NCBI RefSeq assembly: GCF_001294535.1
Contig: NZ_LGIC01000031.1
Coordinates: forward strand, 124,001 to 188,000
Length of the DNA: 64,000 nt
Direction: 5' to 3'
DNA from: Cypionkella psychrotolerans
GTDB lineage: Bacteria; Pseudomonadota; Alphaproteobacteria; Rhodobacterales; Rhodobacteraceae
The notes under the pieces are model-generated. The model had not been told where the DNA came from and made no database searches. It worked only from the letters and a program-made list of their open reading frames with translations. Shown here piece after piece: positions 35,301-43,651 of this stretch. Each line of letters opens with the position of its first letter. Positions within the stretch are counted from its first letter, which is position 1. A program made the position numbers and the translations under genes.

Positions 35301-36088
35301 GCACGTCTGAGCCGTTCTCGACCTTGGTGCTGCATCTGGCCAATGGCTCGGAAGTGACGGCTTCGGTCGGCGCGGATGGGCTGTGGAGCGCGACTTTCCC
35401 GGCATCGTCCCTTCCGACAGGTGAGGGTGACACCACGGTCACGGTGACGGCAACGGATCATGCGGGCAATACTGCCAGCTATACCGACAGCTTCCACTAT
35501 GACACCGTGATGCCGAATGATCCGTGGATCACCAATGACGCGGGCAGCGGAAACGTGATATTTGGCGTTGCGACGGCAGTATCGCCGGATGACCTGACCT
35601 ATCACGCGGTCGCGGCGACGGGCGCAGCGACCATGCTGCAAGACCTTGGGGGCCCTCCCGATGCCGCAATCAATTCGGTTCAAAGCCACTGGGCGTTCTT
35701 CGGCACTCCGGTGGCCGATGGCAGCTATCTGGTGATCAACGACACCGATGCGGCGGGCAACGAGCAGAGCACTTTGTATCTGCGCTCGACCACCGATGTG
35801 ACGGTGGATCTGAACCGCGAAGGTCTGCATGGCTTTGACTTCGGCACCATCGACCTGACGTCTTCGAAAGCGACTTTGACGCTGACCGAGGCGCAGATCA
35901 ACAGTCTGACCGGGGCGGATCACCAGATGGCGATCCGCGGCGGTGCGGATGATCACGTCAATATCGTGGGTGCGGTGGCAGGGGCGCATCAGGTGGTGAA
36001 CGGCGAGAGCTACACGCTCTACACGCTGGGCAGCAGTGGGGCTTCGGTGTTGGTTGACGACGATATCCACGTCAATACCGCTGTTTGA
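32321..36088 (+). CDS. BapA-like repeat adhesin exported by type I secretion
   Basis: This 1255-residue cell-surface or biofilm adhesin starts with a BapA-prefix-like beta region (about residues 1-110). Next come a hydrophobic Gly/Ala stretch (150-171) and a poly-glycine linker. About nine Ig-like repeats of roughly 96 residues each (about 187-1064) follow; most end VDT, with inner motifs GGDD, LTGTAEAGA and TDAAGN. The C-terminal 190 residues differ and probably hold the secretion signal. No RTX nonapeptides are obvious. The protein is acidic and cysteine-poor. Dedicated TolC, ABC and HlyD genes follow directly, which fixes the export route. Confidence 0.88.
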   Translation: MVKAIDFAVRNVAGGAQHGSVAGNSQGNFIQVGSGDSVSLNLSRASVVGYEQQGGDLLVKLSDGRSIVLSNYFNEQPGDVNHLYLSSDGEITEVIVHEGQGGVLAADYGPVSGWDKWSPLDDMRFTQADSISDVAMVSNEPAGMAPFVPGLLGLGGFGAIAAGAGAIAVIAGGGGSGGGGGGGTPDTTPPAVAVTEGTKSVNHVENAADYVNGVVIAGTSEPGAKIDVLVNGHTQTTVVDSTGHWTVTFPTKEVDPGEYEIPVVVKATDAAGNSTTWNDVLVVDTMPNPIDFDAVTGDDKVNFVENSTGLVVAGTSIAGATLDVTLNGVTNTVVVGSDGHWTTTYPTGTLPAGEYTQTITATSTDNHGNTSTSTHTFAVDTETSVAFTGTPGGDGMVNASEAAAGVVLNGTAQAGASVSVAWNGTTLTTTANSSGVWSVTYPVGSVTAGTYTSTATATATDSFGNTATATQVVNVDTETSVTVNNGQSGGDDVISGAEAAAGVALTGTAEAGATVVVTMGAVSHTVTASASGAWTANFAASEVTPGTYDTVVSVVSTDLVGNSASTTHNIHVDTQTSVAVNAGQAGGDDLVNAAEAAGGLVLTGTAEAGAQVTVVFQGATRIVTASSTGTWSANYTASEVRSGTYDSTVQVSSVDAVGNTATTTHSLHVDTEIAVAIPAGQAGGDDAISGAEQAAGLVLNGTADAGATVVVTMQGVSHTVTASAAGTWSANFAPSQVAAGTYDSVVTVRATDAAGNVATASHTVHVDTETNVAITVGQAGGDDIISGAEEAVGVALTGTAEAGASVVVTLDGVSHTVIASSAGTWTANFSTSEIRSGTYATTATAVATDALGNTARTSHVVNVDTEVVPFDRATLSTGADVILNAAEATSGLTVTGHVEAGSSVMIKFGSGAQHAATVAADGSWSFTIPAGEIPAGENSVTLTAVATDHVGNVSTLTEQVAVDTIVRNFSHVEVIAGDDILNAAERAAGLTLTGTSEPFSTLVLHLANGSEVTASVGADGLWSATFPASSLPTGEGDTTVTVTATDHAGNTASYTDSFHYDTVMPNDPWITNDAGSGNVIFGVATAVSPDDLTYHAVAATGAATMLQDLGGPPDAAINSVQSHWAFFGTPVADGSYLVINDTDAAGNEQSTLYLRSTTDVTVDLNREGLHGFDFGTIDLTSSKATLTLTEAQINSLTGADHQMAIRGGADDHVNIVGAVAGAHQVVNGESYTLYTLGSSGASVLVDDDIHVNTAV

Positions 36089-36103
36089 TCAGGGAAACGG
36101 GCG

Positions 36104-37432
36104 ATGCCCAAGAACAGCAAGAACGGGTCCGGGAACGGGGTGAAATACCTCGTTCCGGCGCTGGCAGGGCTTGCTCTGCTGGCGGGCTGCATGGGGGGGG
36201 CGAAGGCACCTTCGATGCTGCAAACGCATGAGCAGGCGGGGCAGAGTGCGGTGGGGGCTCTGGGGCAACCTGCGGGATCGGGCCTGATCGGAAATTTACA
36301 GGGGCGACGCTCGGTTTTGCCGCCGGGAGGCGCTTATGCGAAAGTGTCCGACGCGGTGATCCATGCCAGCGCTGGCGCGGCAGAGGCCGAGTTGCGCGTG
36401 GCGCGGCTGAAGGCGAATGCGCAGTCGAAGAACTGGCTGCCGTCGATTGGACCTTCGGTGAACCTGTCCTCGCTGGGTGGGTTGGCAGCAAGTTTGTTGC
36501 TGGAGCAGGCTTTGTTCGACAACGGGCGGCGTAAAGCTGAGCGGGCGTTTGCTTCGGCTGATGTCGAGGTGGCGGCGGTCAGCCTGTCCACCGCGATGAA
36601 TCAGCGGGTGTTTGAGGGGTTGTCGTATTACGTCAATGCCCAACGGGCGCGGGCGCAGGCCGTAGTGGCGCAGGCGGCCGCGGGCCGTTTGCAGGAATTC
36701 AACGCGATCATGGGCAAGCGCGTGGCGGGCGGTCTGTCGGATGGATCAGAACAGCAGGTCTTGAACCAACGTGTTGCCGAAATGCAGGCGACGGTGGCGG
36801 TGGATCTGCAGACCGAGTCCAGCCAGATAGCGCAACTGGCGGCTTTGGCCGGGCAACCTTTGGGCGGGATCAGCGGCTTGGATGCGCTGCCCGATCTGGG
36901 CCAATCCACTGCCGAGCCTTTGGCGGTGGTGAAAGCGCGGGGTGAAGGCGCGCGGGCGGTTGCACAAGCGCAGATACAACTCGCCGGGTTGAAGTTTGGC
37001 CTGTCGGCGACGGCGGGTCTGGATGACGGCGGTGTGAACCCCGGCGTTCGGCTGAATGGCGCGGGGCTGTTGAACCCCGGCGCGAAGGACAACATCGCGG
37101 CATTGCAGCAAACCGGGGATGTGGTGGATCGTCAGACGGCGGAAGCCGCCGAAACCGCCAATCGCCGTATTGTCTCGTTGCAGCAGCAGAAGGCCAATTT
37201 GGCCTCGCGCCGGGCGCAGGGCGATGAGGTGCTGCGGCAGACGGCGGCAAACCTTGATCTGTTCACGCAGCAATACAAGGTCGGGCGGCGGACTCTGCTG
37301 GAGTTGGTTGGCCAATACGACGCCTATGCGCGGCTGCAGCGCGATCAGGCCTCGCTGGGCTATGACATGGCACTGATTGATCTGGAAATCGCCCGGGATC
37401 GTGGGTTGTTGGTAGATGGGGCACGGATGTGA
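36104..37432 (+). CDS. TolC-family outer-membrane lipoprotein of the adhesin secretion system
   Basis: The 442-residue outer-membrane channel component carries a lipoprotein signal (about residues 14-29, LAGLALLAGC, lipidated Cys). The rest is long amphipathic helices with TolC/OEP character (EAELRVARLKANAQSKNWLP, and QYKVGRRTLLELVGQYDAYA near the end). It lies 15 bp after the adhesin and overlaps the ABC gene start. TolC partners of adhesin systems (LapE-like) have this position. Confidence 0.88.
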   Translation: MPKNSKNGSGNGVKYLVPALAGLALLAGCMGGAKAPSMLQTHEQAGQSAVGALGQPAGSGLIGNLQGRRSVLPPGGAYAKVSDAVIHASAGAAEAELRVARLKANAQSKNWLPSIGPSVNLSSLGGLAASLLLEQALFDNGRRKAERAFASADVEVAAVSLSTAMNQRVFEGLSYYVNAQRARAQAVVAQAAAGRLQEFNAIMGKRVAGGLSDGSEQQVLNQRVAEMQATVAVDLQTESSQIAQLAALAGQPLGGISGLDALPDLGQSTAEPLAVVKARGEGARAVAQAQIQLAGLKFGLSATAGLDDGGVNPGVRLNGAGLLNPGAKDNIAALQQTGDVVDRQTAEAAETANRRIVSLQQQKANLASRRAQGDEVLRQTAANLDLFTQQYKVGRRTLLELVGQYDAYARLQRDQASLGYDMALIDLEIARDRGLLVDGARM

Positions 37433-39732
37433 ATGACCGGGTTGTGGCCTTCGATATCAATGCGGGCCGGGTGGCTGCGGCTGGAGATATTGCCGCGCGT
37501 AGTGGCTCGGATGCGCGGGTGCCGCAGGGTCGGCACAACGCGCGGGCGCTAAGCCGGGCGCAACTGGCCACGGTATATGCCGGGCTCTGTGGTGTCGATC
37601 TGGCGGTGTCTGATGTGGTCGAGCAGATTCAGCTGGCCTCGGACGCGGGGCAGTTGGGCCTGCCGGAAGTGGCGCGGGCGTTGCGCAGTTGCGGAATTGC
37701 GGCGCAGGTGGATGCTGTGGCTACCCCTGCAGTTGGGCACTGGCCAGCTTTGGCCGAGATGACCTCGGGCCAGATCGTTTTGGTTCTGGGTGAGACGGCC
37801 GACGGCGTTGAGGTTTATGACACCAGCGTCGATAATATGCGCGCCGAGGTGCCGCATGAAGATTTCGCGCAGGTCTATGCGGGCCGGATTTTGCGGGTGC
37901 GCACCTCCGTTAAAGAACTTGAGACGCGGCATGTTGAGGCCGCGAAAACCCCGCATTGGTTCTGGGGTGAGTTTACCCGTTACAAACGGCAGTTGGGCGA
38001 GGTCGCTGCGGGGTCGCTGGTGGCGAACCTATTGGCAGTGGCGGTGTCGCTGTTCTCGATGCAGGTCTATGATCGGGTGATCCCGTATCAGTCGGAACCG
38101 ACGTTGTGGGTGCTGGCACTGGGCGCGATGCTGGCGATTGTGCTGGAAGCCGCTTTGAAGCTGGCGCGCTCGGGGCTGATGGATACGACGGGCAAGCGGA
38201 TTGAACTTTCCGTGCAGGCGCGGCTGATGGACAAGCTGTTGGGGATGAAGCACGGGCCGGGGCAGCGCAGCCCGTCATCGCTGTTTGCCGCGATGCGCGA
38301 GTTTTCCTCGGTGCGCGAGTTTTTCACCGCAACCACAATCGGCACGATGGCGGATTTGCCGTTTATCCTGATTTTCCTCGCCTTGGTGGCCTCGATTGGC
38401 GGCAATCTGGTGTGGATTTTGATTGCGGGCGGCGCGCTGATGGTGCTGCCGGGTTTCCTGTTTCAAAAGCGCATGGTGGCTTTGACGGCGGCAACGCAGG
38501 GCGCTTCGACCCGTGCAGCACGGTTGCTGTATGAAGCGATCTTTGAGGCCGAAACCGTCACCACCCAGCGCGGGGAAGACCGGATCAAGCGGATTTGGGC
38601 GGAACTTTCCACGCTGTCGGCGGTGAAATCATCCGATCAGCGGCATCTGACGGCGATGCTGGGCTATTGGGCGCAGGGTGTGCAGCAGGCGACCTATGTT
38701 CTGGCGGTGGTCGCCGGGGCTTATCTGGTGTTTGCTGGCGATTTCACGGTGGGCACGATCATTGCCATCGGGATTCTGACCGGTCGGACTTTGGGGCCAT
38801 TGGCCTCGCTTTCCTCCACCATGTCGAAATGGACCAATGTGAAGGCCGCTTTGGACGGCCTAGAGGCGATTGTAGGGTCCAATCAAGCCGAGGAAACCGG
38901 ACGTCACTATCTGCGCCGCGACAAGCTGGTGGGCGCGTTTGAGTTGCGCAATGTCGAGTTCCGCTATGATCCGAAAGCGGCGACGACTGTTGAAATCAAC
39001 GGCCTGTCGATCCCGGCAGGGCAGCATATTGCGGTGCTGGGCGCGAATGGCTCGGGTAAATCGACGTTGTTGCGCGTGCTGGCTGGGCTTTATGAGCCTT
39101 CGGCGGGGCGCGTTTTGATCGACGGCGTTGACCTCAACCAAGTACATCCGCGCGATTTGCGGCGAGGCGTTGGCTATCTGGGGCAGGAAGTGCGGCTGTT
39201 TGCGGGCACGCTGCGCGACAACCTGAATATGTCTCAGCTAGAGCGCAATGATGACCGTCTGTTCGCTGCGCTGGATTTTGCAGGACTGGGGCCGTTTGTG
39301 CGCAGCCATCCGAGGGGCCTCGATCTGGAGATCCGCGAGATGGGCGAAGGTCTGTCGGTGGGTCAGCGTCAAAGCATCGGCTGGGCGCGGATTTGGCTGC
39401 AAAACCCGCGCGTTGCGATTTTGGATGAACCGACGGCGGCGCTGGATCAGACGCTGGAGACCACTCTGGTTAGTCGGCTGAAAACTTGGTTGGACGGGCG
39501 GACCGCGATCATCGCCACGCACCGGGTGCCGATTTTGCAACTGACCAACCGGGTGGTGATCATGCAGAACGGGCGATTGGTAGTCGATGGGCCTAGGGAA
39601 GCCGTGTTGGCACATCTGAACAATGGTGGCGTGGCAGCGCAGGCCCCTGCCCCGGCAGCTGGGGTTGCAATTGGCAGCGTCACGTCGGTGAAAAAGCCAT
39701 TCACCATGCAGGTCGGGGGGGCGAAGCCATGA
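37429..39732 (+). CDS. Type I secretion ABC transporter (permease/ATPase, LapB-like)
   Basis: This 767-residue half-transporter has three parts. The N-terminal C39-like domain (about residues 35-160) has no peptidase-type Cys motif and probably acts only in docking. Six membrane helices (about 185-460) follow. The ATPase domain has Walker A GANGSGKSTLL (about 538), signature LSVGQRQSIG (about 642) and Walker B VAILDEPTAALD. The GTG start at 37429 overlaps the TolC-gene stop. The lack of the catalytic Cys fits export of an uncleaved adhesin. Confidence 0.93.
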   Translation: MNDRVVAFDINAGRVAAAGDIAARSGSDARVPQGRHNARALSRAQLATVYAGLCGVDLAVSDVVEQIQLASDAGQLGLPEVARALRSCGIAAQVDAVATPAVGHWPALAEMTSGQIVLVLGETADGVEVYDTSVDNMRAEVPHEDFAQVYAGRILRVRTSVKELETRHVEAAKTPHWFWGEFTRYKRQLGEVAAGSLVANLLAVAVSLFSMQVYDRVIPYQSEPTLWVLALGAMLAIVLEAALKLARSGLMDTTGKRIELSVQARLMDKLLGMKHGPGQRSPSSLFAAMREFSSVREFFTATTIGTMADLPFILIFLALVASIGGNLVWILIAGGALMVLPGFLFQKRMVALTAATQGASTRAARLLYEAIFEAETVTTQRGEDRIKRIWAELSTLSAVKSSDQRHLTAMLGYWAQGVQQATYVLAVVAGAYLVFAGDFTVGTIIAIGILTGRTLGPLASLSSTMSKWTNVKAALDGLEAIVGSNQAEETGRHYLRRDKLVGAFELRNVEFRYDPKAATTVEINGLSIPAGQHIAVLGANGSGKSTLLRVLAGLYEPSAGRVLIDGVDLNQVHPRDLRRGVGYLGQEVRLFAGTLRDNLNMSQLERNDDRLFAALDFAGLGPFVRSHPRGLDLEIREMGEGLSVGQRQSIGWARIWLQNPRVAILDEPTAALDQTLETTLVSRLKTWLDGRTAIIATHRVPILQLTNRVVIMQNGRLVVDGPREAVLAHLNNGGVAAQAPAPAAGVAIGSVTSVKKPFTMQVGGAKP

Positions 39733-40910
39733 GCCTTGCCACCTATGACGAAGGCTTTGCCGAAAAGACTCGCGGCCCCAGCCGCACGATCTGGATGATT
39801 GTCGTGGTGATGGTGGTGTTCGTGGCTTGGGCCTCGGTGGCTTGGGTCGATGAGATCGTGCGGGCGCAGGGTGAGGTGGTATCCTCCAGCAGGCCCCAGA
39901 TCATCCAGAACCTTGAGGGTGGGATTCTGGCGGAACTGAATGTCGCCGAGGGCGATGTGGTGGAGCCGGGGCAGACATTGGCGCGGCTGTATGGCACGCA
40001 ATATCAGGCCGCGGTGGATGAGTTGTCGGATGAAATCGCCACCTTGGAAATCCGCCGTTTGCGGCTGGAGGCCGAGATGAATGGCGCGCCAGGGTTTGAC
40101 GTGCCGAAGATATTTGCGCAGAGGGTGCAGGATGTTGTGGCCTCGGAAAAGGCGCTGCTGACAGCGCGTCTTAGCGAATATGACGCGCGGGTGGGTGGCG
40201 CGCAGGCGGTATTGGAGCAGACCTCCAAAGAGGCGGAACTGCTGGAGAAAATGTATAAGCAAGACATCGCGCCGCTGATCGAAGTGACGCGCGCGCGCCG
40301 GGATAATTCGGACGCGAAGAACAAGCTGTCAGAGGCGCGCACCACCACCGAGATGGAGCGGGCGACGGATTACGCCAAGACCGAAAGTGACCTCGCGGGG
40401 CTGCGGCAAAAGCTGAAACTGGCGCAAGACCAGTTGTCACGCACCGTGCTGGTGGCGCCAATGAAGGGGGTGGTGAACAAGCTGTCGATCACCACGATTG
40501 GCGGCGTGGTCAAGCCCGGTGAGGAAATTTTACAGATCATCCCGCTGGATGACGCTTTGTTCATCGAGGCGCGGGTGAAGCCGCGCGACATTGCCTCGGT
40601 GCGCGAAGGCTTGGACGCGACGGTGAAGCTGTCGGCCTATGATTACACGATTTATGGCTCGTTGAAGGCCAAGGTGGTGTTCATCTCGGCCGATACGTTC
40701 AAGGATGAACGCTCGCGTGATCCGAATGGCGATCCGCACTACAAGGTGACGCTGGCGGTGGATCAAAGCAAGTTCACTGCGCGGCAGAAGGGGCTGGAGA
40801 TTAAGCCCGGTATGCAGGCAGATGTGGAGTTGGAGACGGGTGGCAAGACGATTCTGACCTATCTGACCAAGCCGCTCTATAAGTCGAATGAGGCTTTGCG
40901 GGAGCGGTAG
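39729..40910 (+). CDS. HlyD-family membrane fusion protein (LapC-like)
   Basis: The 393-residue periplasmic adaptor links the ABC exporter to the outer-membrane channel. It has a cytoplasmic N-terminus, one membrane helix (about residues 21-41, IWMIVVVMVVFVAWASVAWV), and a biotinyl-lipoyl-like half (SRPQIIQNLEGGILAELNVA). A coiled-coil hairpin spans about 95-240, and the second lipoyl half and beta-barrel follow (VVNKLSITTIGGVVKPGEEI). It overlaps the ABC gene by 4 bp and ends the operon. Confidence 0.94.
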   Translation: MSLATYDEGFAEKTRGPSRTIWMIVVVMVVFVAWASVAWVDEIVRAQGEVVSSSRPQIIQNLEGGILAELNVAEGDVVEPGQTLARLYGTQYQAAVDELSDEIATLEIRRLRLEAEMNGAPGFDVPKIFAQRVQDVVASEKALLTARLSEYDARVGGAQAVLEQTSKEAELLEKMYKQDIAPLIEVTRARRDNSDAKNKLSEARTTTEMERATDYAKTESDLAGLRQKLKLAQDQLSRTVLVAPMKGVVNKLSITTIGGVVKPGEEILQIIPLDDALFIEARVKPRDIASVREGLDATVKLSAYDYTIYGSLKAKVVFISADTFKDERSRDPNGDPHYKVTLAVDQSKFTARQKGLEIKPGMQADVELETGGKTILTYLTKPLYKSNEALRER

Positions 40911-40930
40911 TTTGCTTGGCTAAGCTAAGC

Positions 40931-40985
40931 GCCGGGGGTTTCACACCCCCAGACCCCTGTGGGATATTTGTGCACAGAGGATGAC
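40931..40985 (+). repeat. Rhodobacterial intergenic repeat, copy D
   Basis: GCCGGGGGTTTCACACCCCC is followed by CCTGTGGGATATTTGTGCAC and AGAGGATGACC. It shares the 'GGATATTTGTGC-CAGAG' block and the leading GGGGGTTTCA with the copy near 52.35 kb. It follows the secretion operon and may help terminate it. Confidence 0.6.
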
Positions 40986-41094
40986 CAAGCAAGGCATCAC
41001 GCGGCTTTTGGGAAATAGCTAAAATCCAATCGCTTAAGCCTTGGTAAAGCCTGTTCGGCTATACCTGACCGTGGGTGTGAAACATGGGTGTGTG

Positions 41095-41940
41095 ATGGCC
41101 GGGCAATCAAATGCCGCGCCAGTCATCATCAAGCGGAAGAAAATTATCAAAGCCAGCGGTCACCACGGTGGGGCGTGGAAAGTGGCCTATGCTGACTTTG
41201 TGACGGCTATGATGGCCTTCTTCATGCTGATGTGGCTGTTAAACGCGACGACGGAAAAACAACGTAAGGGAATCGCGGATTACTTCAGTCCTACGATTGC
41301 GATCAGCCGGGTTTCCGGGGGCGGCGACAGCATGTTCGGGGGGGACTCGACGTTCTCCGAGGAGGCGCTTGCTCAGAATGGCACCGGGGCCAGCCTCGCG
41401 CAGCCAACCGAAAGTGACAAGGCGCGTGGCGAGTCTGGTTCGGCCGAGAAGGATGCAGACTCGGCGGCAGAACAGGGCCGGATGGCTCAGATCGCGCAGA
41501 CTCTGATGGCGCAGGGCGGCGAAAGCATGACCATGCAGCGAATGCTGCGGCATGTGGTGACTAAGGTCACAGATGAGGGCTTAGTGGTTGAAATATTTGA
41601 TCTTCCGGATGCACCCTTGTTCTTGGATAACACGGCGGAACCCACGGGGGAGACTCGGAAGATTGCCGGGTTGATCGCCGAAGTGTTGGGCCTGGCTGAG
41701 AATAAAATCGCGGTGAACGGCCATCTGCGCACCTTGCCAATCACCTTGAAAGACAACCCCGCTTGGGATCTTTCCACCGCGCGGGCGCAGGCGATCCGGG
41801 CCTTGCTGGAAAGTGATGGCATTGCCAGCGCCCGGATGGCGCGGATCAGTGGCCATGCCGACCGCAAGCCCGCCACGCAAGATCCGACGGCAATCCGTAA
41901 CAACCGGTTGGAGATCATTCTGCTGCGCAAGGACCGATGA
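41095..41940 (+). CDS. motB: Flagellar motor stator protein MotB
   Basis: The 281-residue stator subunit has its single helix with the proton-carrying aspartate D34 in VAYADFVTAMMAFFMLMWLL. An OmpA-like peptidoglycan-binding domain follows (about residues 150-280, ending SGHADRKPATQD and NNRLEIILLRKD). A low-complexity polar linker joins them. motA is not adjacent. The ATG at 41095 was chosen over a GTG immediately upstream. It is transcribed toward flgE. Confidence 0.93.
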   Translation: MAGQSNAAPVIIKRKKIIKASGHHGGAWKVAYADFVTAMMAFFMLMWLLNATTEKQRKGIADYFSPTIAISRVSGGGDSMFGGDSTFSEEALAQNGTGASLAQPTESDKARGESGSAEKDADSAAEQGRMAQIAQTLMAQGGESMTMQRMLRHVVTKVTDEGLVVEIFDLPDAPLFLDNTAEPTGETRKIAGLIAEVLGLAENKIAVNGHLRTLPITLKDNPAWDLSTARAQAIRALLESDGIASARMARISGHADRKPATQDPTAIRNNRLEIILLRKDR

Positions 41941-42032
41941 GATGCGTAAAATTTGAACTGTTAGGGCGATCTTAAGGCGCATCAGGCAGGTTCGATCTGA
42001 CAAAAGGTCGAGGCTGCAGAAAGGCGCTTTCC

Positions 42033-43388
42033 ATGACGATTTCCTCATCAATGAACGCGGGAGTGGCGGGGCTAAATGCCAACGCCAACCGACTTGCGAC
42101 GATTGCCGACAACATCGCGAACTCGTCGACTTATGGCTACAAACGAGCCGAGACGGATTTTCATTCGGTTGTGCTGAATGGCAGTGCGCAGTCCAGCTAT
42201 TCGGCAGGCGGAGTGCGGGCCTCGAATATGCGGTTGATTGATGAACGCGGGCCGCTGATTTCGACCGCCAATGCCACCGATCTGGCGATTGATGGCCGGG
42301 GTTTTCTACCAGTGACCGATGCCGGGTCGCTGGATAGCACCGACAGCACCTATCCGATTTCACTGGTGACAACTGGTTCGTTCCGCCCGGATGCCAATGG
42401 GGTGTTACGTACCGAAACCGGGCTGGTGCTGATGGGCTGGCCTGCCAACCCGGATGGCGGCCTGAACACCTATCCGCGCGATACGATGGCGGCGCTAGAA
42501 CCAGTGCGCATTAACGCCAACCAATATATCGGCAACCCGACGTCAGAAATGACACTGGGCGTGAACCTGCCCGCCTCCGCCAGCATTGCCGGGGCTTCGG
42601 GCGATCCGCATGATCTGACGGTCGAATATTTCGGCAATCTCGGCACCTCGGAATCGCTGGATTTCAGCTTTACCCCGACAGTGCCCGCCACCGGGGCCTC
42701 GAACGCTTGGACGATGACGGTGCGCGACAGCGCCTCGGGGGGGGCGGTGATTGGCGAATATACGCTGACCTTTGATCCCTCACAGTCAGCGGGTGGCACG
42801 TTGGCCTCGGTCACGGCGGTGTCAGGCGGGGCCTATGATCCGGCAAGTGGCACAATCCCACTATCGGTAGCGGGTGGCGGCATTTCGTTGAAAGTGGGTG
42901 AGCTTGGCCAACCGAATGGGATGACCCAGCTGTCCAGCAGCTTCGCCCCGGTGTCGATCAGCAAAAACGGCTCTCCCGTCGCCAGCCTGACCTCGGTTGA
43001 GATTGATGAAAAGGGCGATCTTTACGCGATTTATGATCAGGGCTTCACCCGGCGGATTTACCAGATTCCGGTGGTGGATGTACCAAACCCGAATGGGTTG
43101 ATGGCGATGAACAATCAAACCTATCAGATCTCAGCGGCCTCTGGCCCGTTCTATTTGTGGAATGCAGGTGATGGACCAACCGGCACAGTGGTGGGCTTTT
43201 CGCGCGAGGAATCCTCGACCGATGTGGCGGCGGAACTGACGCAATTGATCCAGACCCAGCGCGCCTATTCCTCCAACGCCAAGGTCATCCAGACCGCAGC
43301 GTTGTCTTTGGCGTTGGCCACCGATTTACCCGTCGAAATCTCCGACTGGGTTTTGTTCATATTGTGGTTGATGCTTTTCATGGTCTGA
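42033..43388 (+). CDS. flgE: Flagellar hook protein FlgE with C-terminus replaced by fusion
   Basis: The N-terminal and central parts are normal for a hook protein: GLNANANRLATIADNIANSS near residue 12 and the FlgE beta domains through LMAMNNQTYQISAASGP. The C-terminal helix is intact only to TQRAYSSNAKVIQT. The expected last dozen or so residues (a VDEMLQE-type ending) are missing. Instead 30 residues follow, ending in the hydrophobic VLFILWLMLFMV, encoded by the antisense of a flagellin gene. The switch occurs at an 8-bp sequence, CCAGACCG (43289-43296). The product is probably non-functional because the hook needs its terminal helix. Confidence 0.88.
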   Translation: MTISSSMNAGVAGLNANANRLATIADNIANSSTYGYKRAETDFHSVVLNGSAQSSYSAGGVRASNMRLIDERGPLISTANATDLAIDGRGFLPVTDAGSLDSTDSTYPISLVTTGSFRPDANGVLRTETGLVLMGWPANPDGGLNTYPRDTMAALEPVRINANQYIGNPTSEMTLGVNLPASASIAGASGDPHDLTVEYFGNLGTSESLDFSFTPTVPATGASNAWTMTVRDSASGGAVIGEYTLTFDPSQSAGGTLASVTAVSGGAYDPASGTIPLSVAGGGISLKVGELGQPNGMTQLSSSFAPVSISKNGSPVASLTSVEIDEKGDLYAIYDQGFTRRIYQIPVVDVPNPNGLMAMNNQTYQISAASGPFYLWNAGDGPTGTVVGFSREESSTDVAAELTQLIQTQRAYSSNAKVIQTAALSLALATDLPVEISDWVLFILWLMLFMV

Positions 43389-43429
43389 AGCGCAACCATG
43401 GCACTGTTATTGGTCAAAATGGACGACAT
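43265..43429 (-). pseudogene. fliC: Flagellin 5' remnant (first 47 codons), fused to antisense flgE
   Basis: On the minus strand from the ATG at 43429 the frame reads MSSILTNNSAMVALQTMKSI, then NHNMNKTQSEISTGKSVANA and KDNAAVW. This is an unmistakable flagellin N-terminus with AAGGAA ahead of it. After Trp47 the sequence becomes antisense flgE and stops within eight codons. The remaining flagellin, normally a few hundred residues, is absent from the window. The break coincides exactly with the flgE break. Confidence 0.92.
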
Positions 43430-43651
43430 TGTCTGTTCCTTCGCGATCTGCCTGCGCTTTGCGCCCGGCATGGTGCGCCATCCTGCGATGGCTGATTTGG
43501 CGTTCTACCCGCTGCATCCAGAACCCGTTTCAGATCGAAGCCTGTTCCAGATGCGCCACCCCGTCGTGGGATGCAGATTGAATAAACAGCCAAAAGTTCT
43601 AACAGAATTCTAATGCCGCCCGACAATATGCGGCGGATTTGAAGCAAACCT

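Noticed and set aside
32435-36070. Uninterrupted 1211-codon antisense frame opposite the adhesin gene
   Set aside because: It is a by-product of codon bias in repetitive Ig domains. The translation is rich in His/Arg with no domains, and the sense strand has clear family features and a ribosome-binding site.
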